Source: Paracoccus sp. S-4012
GTDB taxonomy: Bacteria; Pseudomonadota; Alphaproteobacteria; Rhodobacterales; Rhodobacteraceae
Length of the DNA: 64,000 nucleotides
NCBI RefSeq assembly: GCF_009674885.1
Contig: NZ_WKKA01000003.1
Span: forward strand, 1-64,000
Direction: 5' to 3'
Shown here: one piece after another, positions 7,375-13,939 of the stretch
Position numbering within the stretch: the first letter of the stretch is position 1
Layout: each line of letters starts with the position of its first letter
Made by a program: the position numbers and the translations under genes
The notes under the pieces: generated by a model
Seen by the model: only the letters and a program-made list of their open reading frames with translations
What the model was told of the DNA's origin: nothing
Databases searched by the model: none

Positions 7375-7946
7375 ACAAGCGCCAGCGAAGGGAAACGGAC
7401 AGGCCGGACAAGCTGCCCGCGAAGAACGATGCTGCCGGGGCGTCACGCACGCCCCCGGCGCTGGCCCTCGACCTTGGCGAGGATGGCATCCTGCGGGTTG
7501 AGGCTTCCGGCGACCTGACGCCCCTGGTGCGCGCGGCGGGCAGCGTGGTTGTCGCCAGCGGACTGATACACCAGATTGCGGTGCTGGGTTCGCACGGCAG
7601 ACGCACCGATGCCGAGGCTTCCAACTTCGCGCTGGGTTTCGTCGACGGGATGGAGCCGAGGGACGCGGCCGAGGCGCTGCTGCTGACGCAGATGGCAGCG
7701 GTGCATCAATCCACGATGATGCTGGCCCGCCGCTTGAACCATGTCGAAAACATCCCGCAGCAGGACGCAGCCGAACGCGCCCTGAACAAGCTGGCACGGA
7801 CCTTCGCGGCCCAGATGGAGGCGCTGAAACGCTACCGCAGCAAGGGACAGCAGCTCGTGCGGGTGGAGCGTGTCACCGTTGAAAGTGGCGCGCAGGCGGT
7901 GGTCGGCAACGTCAGTCACGGGGGGAGGGGCAGGGATGAAAGCTGA
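7371..7946 (+). CDS. conserved prophage hypothetical protein
   Basis: A 191-residue protein starting by ATGA overlap. It has a long helical middle (EAMLLTQMAAVH-type segment with HQSTMMLARRLNHVENIPQQ, then ERALNKLARTFAAQMEALKR) and a terminal strand-like motif (QLVRVERVTVESGAQAVVGN). That C-terminal VERVTV...GGQAIVG motif recurs in Rhodobacterales and Rhizobiales prophage proteins encoded beside HGGxR proteins, as is the case here. It has no assigned function. Confidence 0.7.
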   Translation: MNKRQRRETDRPDKLPAKNDAAGASRTPPALALDLGEDGILRVEASGDLTPLVRAAGSVVVASGLIHQIAVLGSHGRRTDAEASNFALGFVDGMEPRDAAEALLLTQMAAVHQSTMMLARRLNHVENIPQQDAAERALNKLARTFAAQMEALKRYRSKGQQLVRVERVTVESGAQAVVGNVSHGGRGRDES

Positions 7947-8214
7947 CGCCAACCCCATAGACCTTGCCAACGCGGCGCCCCGATGCACCGCAAAGGCAAA
8001 GCGAACGGGCGAGCGGTGCAGGTGCCCTGCGGTGCGCGGATGGAACGTCTGCCGCCTTCATGGTGCGAGAGGCGGTCATGGCGCAGGCCGGCTAAACCCG
8101 GCCTATCGCCACGGCGGGCGGTCGCAAGAGAGCGTGGCCCTTCGCGTGGCTATTGCAAGCTTGACGCGAGGGGCGCGCGAGACGGAGCGGCGTCTGGCTC
8201 GGGACCACAGCTAG
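7936..8214 (+). CDS. HGGxR-motif small zinc-binding-like prophage protein
   Basis: A 92-residue protein with a CxnCxnCxxH arrangement (RCTAKAKRTGERCRCPA, VCRLHGA) followed by GRLNPAYRHGGRS. It matches the small 'HGG' family commonly found near terminase or replication genes of prophages. ATG 7936 follows GGGGAGGGGCAGGG and overlaps the preceding gene by 11 bases. It is the last member of the overlapping operon begun at 4108. Confidence 0.75.
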   Translation: MKADANPIDLANAAPRCTAKAKRTGERCRCPAVRGWNVCRLHGARGGHGAGRLNPAYRHGGRSQESVALRVAIASLTRGARETERRLARDHS

Positions 8215-8259
8215 CGCCCCCTCGTGCCGCCCGCCTTGCGAATCGATGATGTTCCGTGA

Positions 8260-9231
8260 ATGTTCCCGGAGATGACCCGGCGCAGCACCCCGCAGGCCAA
8301 GACGGACGATGCCGCCTTCCCGGTGCGTGTGCGGCTACATGTCCCGCCGCACGGCTTGGGGCGACGCAGCCGGGAGATACATGTTTGGTTGGACCGAATG
8401 CTCGGCCGGGGCGAGTATGCTTGTCATGGCGGCGGCCGCGGCGCGGGCGGCGACCGGCTCGCCCTCTACTTCCGCAGTCCGGCAGACGCCGACGCCTTCC
8501 ATATCGCCTTCCCCGACCTTGAGCTGGCTGACGGCACAAGGTTGCCCGGCTATTCTTCGCCTGCGGCTCCCTTCGGACGCATGGCTGCGGAGGATGAACC
8601 CATCTGCAATCTCTACAACCAGACCACGACCCAAGAGGCCATGCGGTCGCTGTTCCGCGGCTTCGCCTTCACCGATCGGACCGGGAACCTGGAACCGGGA
8701 GAGGTCTATCCCGACCGGCACGCGCCAATCATCCGCCACGATGGGGAGGCTCTGGAATTGGTGCGCGCCCGCTGGGGCATGCCCTCGCCGCCCTCAGTCC
8801 TTAAAACGGCCCGTGACCCTGGCGTGACCAACGTTCGCAACACCGCGTCGCCGCACTGGCGGCGCTGGCTGGGACCGGTGAACCGCTGCCTTGTGCCAGT
8901 CACATCCTTTGCCGAGCCGCTGGGCGCCGGTAGGGGCAATCAGTGGTTCGCTGCGGCCGATGGCGCCCCGATGTTCTTTGCAGGGATTGAGGTTCGCGGG
9001 TGGAAATCGGTCCGCAAGGTGAAGGACGGTGAGACGACCGACGATCTGTATGCCTTCCTGACGACCGAGCCGAACGCCGAGGTTCGCCCGATACATCCCA
9101 AGGCTATGCCCGTCATCCTGACGCGGCCTGACGAATGGGATACATGGTTGACCGCCCCGTTTGAGGCTGCGGCTCGGCTCCAGCGCCCGTTGGCAGATGG
9201 GGCGCTCGTGCTTACGGACGCGCCACTCTGA
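8260..9231 (+). CDS. SRAP (YedK/HMCES-type) protein with N-terminal extension
   Basis: Residues about 115-323 are an SOS-response-associated peptidase domain, which crosslinks to abasic sites in single-stranded DNA through a Cys that must be residue 2. Conserved blocks are ICNLYNQTT (catalytic Cys), GVTNVRNTASPHWRRWL (Asn), CLVPVTSFAEP (Glu) and RPIHPKAMPVIL (His). The codon before the Cys is ATC, not ATG. GGAGG at 8589-8593 lies 8 bases upstream of that ATC, so the functional start may be AUC at 8602. Residues 1-107 (WLDRMLGRGEYACHGG, FPDLELADGTRLPGYSSP) look like the separate small protein normally encoded just before SRAP in this group, here fused in frame. Either a fusion or two products from one frame is possible. 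Confidence 0.85.
   Translation: MFPEMTRRSTPQAKTDDAAFPVRVRLHVPPHGLGRRSREIHVWLDRMLGRGEYACHGGGRGAGGDRLALYFRSPADADAFHIAFPDLELADGTRLPGYSSPAAPFGRMAAEDEPICNLYNQTTTQEAMRSLFRGFAFTDRTGNLEPGEVYPDRHAPIIRHDGEALELVRARWGMPSPPSVLKTARDPGVTNVRNTASPHWRRWLGPVNRCLVPVTSFAEPLGAGRGNQWFAAADGAPMFFAGIEVRGWKSVRKVKDGETTDDLYAFLTTEPNAEVRPIHPKAMPVILTRPDEWDTWLTAPFEAAARLQRPLADGALVLTDAPL
8589..8604 (+). promoter_or_regulatory. Shine-Dalgarno plus putative AUC start for SRAP
   Basis: GGAGG (8589-8593), an 8-base spacer, then ATC-TGC (8602-8607), where TGC encodes the catalytic Cys. Initiation here would give the family-standard Met-Cys-Asn-Leu-Tyr N-terminus. The same arrangement recurs in the second SRAP copy (46186 to 46171, minus). 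Confidence 0.55.
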
Positions 9232-9293
9232 ACCAAGCCCCTTGGCGCGGAGCGCGCTAGTAACTGGTCTCCGGCGCAGAGCCTGGAAGTGCC

Positions 9294-9656
9294 CTAGTAG
9301 CAGTTGGTGGTGATTGTGCCGCCGTAGCCGGGCGTGTGAGTGCATTGGACTTGCCGTGCACGGGAAATTGCAGCTTGCTGCTGCATGGAGTCCCCGTAGC
9401 TTTGCATGCTGGTGCTTATGGCCATCCCCATCCGACGAGCGCGCTCGCGAGCTATCTCCCGACCGTAAACCTCCTTGTCCGCCTCAGCCTCAACGCAGTG
9501 ACTTAACTCCGGCGTGTTGTCCTTCAATCCGATAGCTTTGCACCTGTTGATTATTTCACCGGCCAGTTCGAGGCGTTCCTCGTATCCCATCTCAGTCACA
9601 GTTTTTTCGGCACAACCCGCCAGCGCAACCACCAAGCAAAGCACACCCACCCGCAT
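9294..9656 (-). CDS. small lipoprotein
   Basis: A 120-residue protein with a lipoprotein signal (MRVGVLCLVVALAGC; lipobox LAGC), then a helical region with two further Cys (INRCKAIGL, LSHCVEAEADKEVYG) and a Cys-containing tail (VQCTHTPGYGGTITTNC). It is predicted to be anchored in the membrane facing the periplasm. ATG 9656 is preferred because GAGGAGG lies six bases upstream; an in-frame GTG at 9662 is too close to that SD. It is convergent with SRAP and the last gene before attR. Its function is unknown; it may be element cargo. Confidence 0.75.
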   Translation of the reverse strand: MRVGVLCLVVALAGCAEKTVTEMGYEERLELAGEIINRCKAIGLKDNTPELSHCVEAEADKEVYGREIARERARRMGMAISTSMQSYGDSMQQQAAISRARQVQCTHTPGYGGTITTNCY

Positions 9657-9662
9657 CGACAC

Positions 9663-10155
9663 CTCCTCACGTCAAGCCCTCACACATGTGTGAACGACAG
9701 GAGCGTGCGGCGGAAGGCATGACCGGTAAACAACGAAAATCAGTCTGTTTCTGTGGCACCCACGACGCGGGACAGGGTAGGACTTCCACCGGGCGGCAGG
9801 GAGGCCCAAGGTTCCTACGAGCGGAAGACGGCGCCGCGCCGACTGCCGTTATTCATGGGCGGGGATATTTTCTCTATGTGAGGGTGGCGCGGGTTGCCTC
9901 TGGCGGCCAGCCGAGACTTCGGCCTGCCCCCCGCTCAGAAATTGCTGCGGTTTAGCGGAAGGACGGGAAGCTGCCGGTCCCGGCCTTCGAGGCCGCGAAC
10001 TATTGAGCCGCCCCCCCAATCCCGCAAGCGCGGCAAACCGTGGCCGTTCTTCGTGCCAGTCGCACCCCGTCGCTTCCAAGCGTTTTCCACATGGCGGGCA
10101 GGATGGCGGGTAACAAACGCAACGATACAGAAAATCGTTTAAAAACAAGCGACGA
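9663..10155. other. gene-free stretch between lipoprotein and tRNA-Ser
   Basis: No convincing gene is seen on either strand. It contains the perfect palindrome TCACACATGTGTGA at 9680-9693, about 25 bases upstream of the lipoprotein start, which could be an operator. AT-richer pockets at 9730-9760 and 9850-9880 fit a leftward promoter and the right end of the element. No sequence similar to the CCTGTTGCA repeats was found here. Confidence 0.4.
9680..9693. promoter_or_regulatory. 14-bp palindrome, possible operator of the lipoprotein gene
   Basis: TCACACATGTGTGA is perfectly self-complementary and lies 24-37 bases upstream of the minus-strand lipoprotein ATG at 9656, where a repressor would overlap the promoter or 5' leader. 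Confidence 0.3.
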
Positions 10156-10169
10156 TGGCGGAGTGGAAG
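10156..10169 (+). other. attR core within tRNA-Ser 3' end
   Basis: TGGCGGAGTGGAAG; identical in sequence and orientation to 1384-1397. It is the CCA end, discriminator, acceptor arm and start of the T-arm of the tRNA, so the tRNA is regenerated on this side and the element occupies 1384 to 10169, about 8.8 kb. Confidence 0.7.
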
Positions 10170-10245
10170 GGATTCGAACCCTCGAGACGGTTTCCCGCCT
10201 GCACCCTTAGCAGGGGTGTGCCTTCGACCACTCGGCCACCACTCC
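10156..10245 (-). tRNA. tRNA-Ser(GCT)
   Basis: Minus-strand sequence folds as a class II tRNA. The acceptor is GGAGTGG/CCACTCC with G discriminator and encoded CCA (10156-10158). The D-arm region is GCCGAGTGG, the anticodon arm is CACCC-CTGCTAA-GGGTG with anticodon GCT at 10211-10209, a long variable arm follows, and the T-arm is GAGGGTTCGAATCCC. It is the integration target of the element. Confidence 0.97.
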
Positions 10246-10575
10246 GCCGACGCGTATAGCGCCCCGGGCAGCAGGGAAACAAGGCAGAAAACGGCGGGCA
10301 GCCGCCGCTGCGACCGGTGTTGTTTTTTCGGCAGCCTCTCTGAGTTTGTCGTTGATGTTGTCCGCGCCATGGCAGGCTGCCCTCCACCGCGTCGACGACA
10401 GGGCGTGTGCGGCGTCGACGATCGTCGCGTGCTGCGCGCGGCGCAGGAGAACGTTGCCGCGTTTGTAGCCCCTCGACCCCATGAAGTGGTGTAGCTCGCG
10501 CTGATCGATCGTCACCGTGATGTTCGGCGCGGGCCTGCTTGATCAGGAGGCCGCAGCGGGCAGCTGATGACGGGA

Positions 10576-11215
10576 TCATCCCGCACCGCGCTCGATGGTT
10601 TCCAGCGTCATGTATCGCGAGCGCTGGACGGCCCAATCATCATTCTGTTCGAGCAGCAGTCCCCCGACGAGGCGAGTGATGGCGTCGTCGTCAGGAAAGA
10701 TGCCGACGACATCGATGCGGCGCTTGATCTCGCCGTTCAGGCGCTCGACGGGGTTGGTCGAGTGCAGCTTGGCTCGGTGCTCCTTTGGCGAGGACGTCCG
10801 TGCTCGGCCTCATCCACTTGGGCCGGATCTGATCGGCCACCACGCGCCACTGGGTGGTGGCGGCTTCGGCTGTATCACGCGCGAAGGCAGTGGCGATCAA
10901 GGCCGAGACGACGCGCCTGCCGCTCCTGCCGGCGTGGGCTGCGACATTCCTTTGGAAATGCACACGGAGGCGCTGCCAGGTGGCGCTGAGCACCTTCGAG
11001 ACGGCGGCCTTGATGCCCTCGTGCGCGTCGCTGATCACCAGCTTCACCCCGCACAGCCCGCGGAGGTGCCGACCTCAAGGTTCAGCACCTCGCGCCCTCG
11101 TCGGTGTTCACGCCAATGGCGATGATCACCGCGACCGAGACGATCCGCCCGCCGCGCCGGACCTTGAGGTAGGTGGCGTCGATCCAGATGGCGGGGAATG
11201 TCCGACATTCCGTGG
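10576..11215 (-). pseudogene. IS256-family transposase remnant (central to C-terminal part)
   Basis: Pieces in shifting frames give the mutator-type catalytic region in order: WIDATYLKVRRGGRIVSVAV, then KLVISDAHEGIKAAV (DAHxG with catalytic Asp), then RLRVHFQRNV, then KLHSTNPVERLNGEIKRR and LLEQNDDWAVQRSRYMTLE. At least two frameshifts (near 10740 and 11085) and the missing N-terminus make it inactive. It resembles the ISRm3-like branch of IS256. Confidence 0.8.
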
Positions 11216-11249
11216 ATGGGCTTTCGGCCCGTTTCCATCTGACCGCCTT

Positions 11250-11470
11250 CCGCCGCCGAGCGGGTTGAAGCGGTCGTCGAAGATGATGGCGGACTGATTG
11301 ACCGCTGTCCGCCAGCCTCTGACGTTTCGCGCGGTTTTCTCGTGCTCGCGGATGGCCAGGCAGATCAGCTTCTCGGCGGCTTTCTCGGACGGGAGCGGCC
11401 AGGTCTTGATGGCCGTGCGGATCACCCGGTTGAGGCTTTCCACGGCATTCGTAACCGGTGTGAGGTGACC
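11250..11470 (-). pseudogene. second IS256-family transposase C-terminal fragment
   Basis: The frame reads [39 protein letters not shown] and WRTAVNQSAIIFDDRFNP, the C-terminal end of a different IS256 branch (TNAIESLNRxIR-type). Because it lies upstream of, and in the same direction as, the central part of the other remnant, the two are separate insertions rather than one scrambled copy. It is truncated by the neighbouring kinase remnant. Confidence 0.75.
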
Positions 11471-11499
11471 GGGGCCCAGATTCCGGCCGTCGGTTTCGC

Positions 11500-11845
11500 G
11501 CTGGCGGCGTAGGCTGTGAGCACCCGGGACAGAGGCTCCGGGCGCAGTCGGTGACGATGAGGACTGGGCCTTCGATGGCAAGCGTAGCCGGACCGGGCGG
11601 GCTGTGCCGCAGCGCGTTTTCCAGCAGGTTGGCGATCACCTGTCCTAGCAACATGCGGTCGCCGCGGATTGTCGACGGATCGCGCAAGGTTAGCGTCAGA
11701 CTGTGCCCGCCCTCCTCGGCAGCCGGTTCGTAGACTTCCGCCATCGTCCTCGCGAGCGGTCCCAGCGCGACCGGGACGATGCGATCGCTGGGGCTGCCGC
11801 CGGAGACCTGGGCGATGCGCAGCAGGGCCTCGAAGGGTCGCCACG
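11500..11845 (-). pseudogene. histidine kinase remnant (DHp end and ATPase domain)
   Basis: The frame contains [33 protein letters not shown] and [20 protein letters not shown], i.e. the region just after the H-box plus the N-box of HATPase_c. It ends at VLIVTDC before the G-boxes. It closely parallels the intact kinase encoded at 16274-17662 (ALLRIAQIEAGD; LVSNIVENAIRHSSSG). The sensor, HAMP and phospho-acceptor His are deleted; the remaining sequence is joined directly to the receiver remnant. Confidence 0.7.
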
Positions 11846-12060
11846 AATCCCTCGGGCTCCAAACCGCCGGCCGAGAGCACGGTTTCCGCCTCGGGTATCT
11901 GCGGCCGGCGGGCCAGCGCGTTGATGCGGGCGGAGAGTTCGCCGAAGGCGAAGGGTTTGACCAGGTAATCGTCGCCACCGGCGTTCAGCCCCTCGATCCG
12001 GTCATCGGCGCACAGCCCGTCGAGATCGGGCAGCATCCGACCAACCACGATGCTCGGGTT
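11845..12060 (-). pseudogene. OmpR-type response regulator remnant
   Basis: The frame gives [10 protein letters not shown], then [20 protein letters not shown] and [12 protein letters not shown]: receiver-domain pieces with the conserved Lys (LVKP), lacking the first third and the whole winged-helix domain. The phospho-acceptor context VDRMLPG is VGRMLPD here, so the Asp is lost. It is a decayed paralogue of the intact regulator at 15610. Confidence 0.7.
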
Positions 12061-12175
12061 GCAATTCTGGACCGATCTACCGCCCGTGGGTCTACTGGTC
12101 GGCCGCGACGATGATTGTCGATTGTCGGCACGCTGATCACAGAAGCCTGGTCGATACCTGAGGCGTACCGTTGAC

Positions 12176-12560
12176 GGTCACGATGGCCGTTTTTCGGCGC
12201 GGCCCTGATCGCCACCTTCGCGGTCTGGTATGCGCGCGAGGGAACCCTCTCATCCATGCGATTAATTCGCCGACCCGCGAGGGGTTCCATTGGCTCGCAA
12301 TCCTGTTCACGTTCGCGCTCGGCACCGCGGCAGGCAATCTGATGGCCGAACAGCTGGGCTTGGGGGATCTGCCATCCGCGTTCGTCTTCGCGTCGGCATC
12401 GCGCCCGTGTTCGCGGCCTGGCGCATGAGGATTATGAGGCGGGTCGCGGCCTTCTGGGCGGGCTATATACTGACCCGCCCGCTGGGGCGAGCTTCGGCGG
12501 CCTTGATCTCGGCACGGTTGTCACGAGCTGGGCGTTCCTCGCGGCCGTCCCTTGTGGTCA
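12176..12560 (+). pseudogene. COG4705-like membrane protein remnant, frameshifted
   Basis: Consecutive frames give ALIATFAVWYAREGTLSI, HWLAILFTFALGTAAGNLMA, EQLGLGDLPSAFVFA and then FWAGYILTRPLG and LGTVVTSWAFLAA, which resemble uncharacterised membrane-anchored proteins (COG4705) that often accompany two-component systems. At least two frameshifts (near 12190 and 12420) break it. Confidence 0.55.
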
Positions 12561-12947
12561 CGCCGGGGCCGGTCGGCGCCCAAAGGCCCAGGCCTTTGCG
12601 AGACCAAAGGTCAGGACCGCCGCGCAGGCCGTAGAAACCCAGAGCGCTGCGGCGGCGGGGATGAGCCGCGCCGCCAGCAGCAGGGCGAGGATAGCCTCGT
12701 TGCAAAGGAAGCCCGCCAGTGCGACCAGCCCGTACCGCCACAGCGCCGCGGCGGGGTCGGGCTGCTGGTCGGCGAAGGAAAAGCCGAGGTGCCCCGCGAA
12801 GCTGACCAGGAAGGCGGTCGCGAAGGCGAAGGCGTTAGCGGCCAGCGGCTGCCAGCCGGACTGGACCAGGATGGTGCCGATGGCCATGTGGACCAGCGTC
12901 GCGAGCGCGCCGACCAGCCCGAAACGCAGCGCCTGCCGCCATATCAC
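12558..12947 (-). CDS. GtrA-family membrane protein
   Basis: A 129-residue protein with four predicted membrane segments (FGLVGALATLVHMAIGTIL; ANAFAFATAFLVSFAGHLGFSF; YGLVALAGFLCNEAILALLL; LWVSTACAAVLTFGLAKAW). GtrA proteins are thought to flip or position polyprenyl-phosphate-linked sugars for periplasmic transfer. The start is GTG 12947 in a GTGA overlap with the GT2 stop. It forms an operon with the GT2 and GT39 genes, giving a full sugar-donor synthesis/flip/transfer set. Confidence 0.88.
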   Translation of the reverse strand: MIWRQALRFGLVGALATLVHMAIGTILVQSGWQPLAANAFAFATAFLVSFAGHLGFSFADQQPDPAAALWRYGLVALAGFLCNEAILALLLAARLIPAAAALWVSTACAAVLTFGLAKAWAFGRRPAPA

Positions 12948-13939
12948 GGCTGCTGCGCGTCGGCCGGGTGGTCCTCGGCGACGATAAAGCCGGGGCGTCC
13001 CTTCACCTCGGTGAAGACGCGGGCGAGGTATTCGCCCAGGACCCCGATCGAGATGAGCTGCACGCCCCCCAGAAGCGAGACCGCCACGACCAGCGTGGAC
13101 CAGCCGGGCACGTCGCTGCCGAAGAGGAGCGTTCGCAGGACGATCCACAGCCCGTAGAGGATCGAGCAGACCGCGATCGCCATGCCGATGCTGGTCCATA
13201 CCCGCAGCGGCCATGCGGTGAACGAGGTGAGCCCCGTCAACCCCAGCCGGAAGAGCTTGCGGAACCCGAACTTGGACGCACCCGCCCGCCGCGGCTCCAG
13301 CCGGATCGGGACGGCCTTCGACCGGAAACCGACCCAGCCGTAGAGGCCCTTCATGAAGCGGTTGCGCTCGGGCAGGGCGCAGAGGGCGTCCACCACGCGG
13401 CGGTCCATCAGCCGGAAATCGCGGGCGTCGGCCGGGATCGCGGTGTCGCTGCCGAGGTTCAGCATGGCGTAGAAGAGGCGGGTGAAGGCGCGCTTGGGCA
13501 GGCTCTCGTCCTCGCGCCCGGCGCGGACGGCATAGACCATCTCGAACCCCTCGGCGCGGTGGGCGAGCATGGCCTCGAGGTGACCGAGCGGCTCCTGCAG
13601 GTCGGCGTCGAGGATCACCACCGCCGCGCCGATGGTCCTTTCCAGCCCCGCCATGATCGCGTGCTCCTTGCCGAAGTTGCGCGACAGCCGCAGCGTGCGG
13701 ACGGGAAAGGTCGCGGCCTGCGCCTTCGCTGCCGCGAAGGTCGCGTCGGAGCTGCCATCGTCCACGACGACGATCTCAAAGCTGGCGACCAGCCTGCGGG
13801 CCTCGGCGGCAACGCGGCGGATGGTCTCGGCGATGTTGTCCTCCTCGTTGAGGGCGGGGATGACGAAGGAGAGGTCCGGGACGGCACGCGGCAACGGCAG
13901 GACGCCGGGCATCCGCGGCCCGATGGCTTCGGCTCTCAT
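12944..13939 (-). CDS. GT2 glycosyltransferase (ArnC/DPM1-like, two C-terminal TM)
   Basis: A 331-residue enzyme expected to transfer a sugar from a nucleotide donor to polyprenyl phosphate at the inner face of the membrane. Motifs: LSFVIPALNEEDNIAETI, EIVVVDDGSSDAT, the metal-binding VILDADLQEP, and FMKGLYGWVGFRS. Two membrane spans follow at about 240-265 and 278-305 (MAIAVCSILYGLWIVL; LVVAVSLLGGVQLISIGVLG), then EYLARVFTEVKGRP typical of ArnC-like proteins. It overlaps the GT39 stop by ATGG/TGA and GtrA by GTGA. Confidence 0.92.
   Translation of the reverse strand: MRAEAIGPRMPGVLPLPRAVPDLSFVIPALNEEDNIAETIRRVAAEARRLVASFEIVVVDDGSSDATFAAAKAQAATFPVRTLRLSRNFGKEHAIMAGLERTIGAAVVILDADLQEPLGHLEAMLAHRAEGFEMVYAVRAGREDESLPKRAFTRLFYAMLNLGSDTAIPADARDFRLMDRRVVDALCALPERNRFMKGLYGWVGFRSKAVPIRLEPRRAGASKFGFRKLFRLGLTGLTSFTAWPLRVWTSIGMAIAVCSILYGLWIVLRTLLFGSDVPGWSTLVVAVSLLGGVQLISIGVLGEYLARVFTEVKGRPGFIVAEDHPADAQQP

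Noticed and set aside
9686..9955. 89-codon plus-strand ORF between the lipoprotein and tRNA
   Set aside because: No SD, no recognisable protein, arginine-rich composition, and it spans the likely promoter of the lipoprotein.
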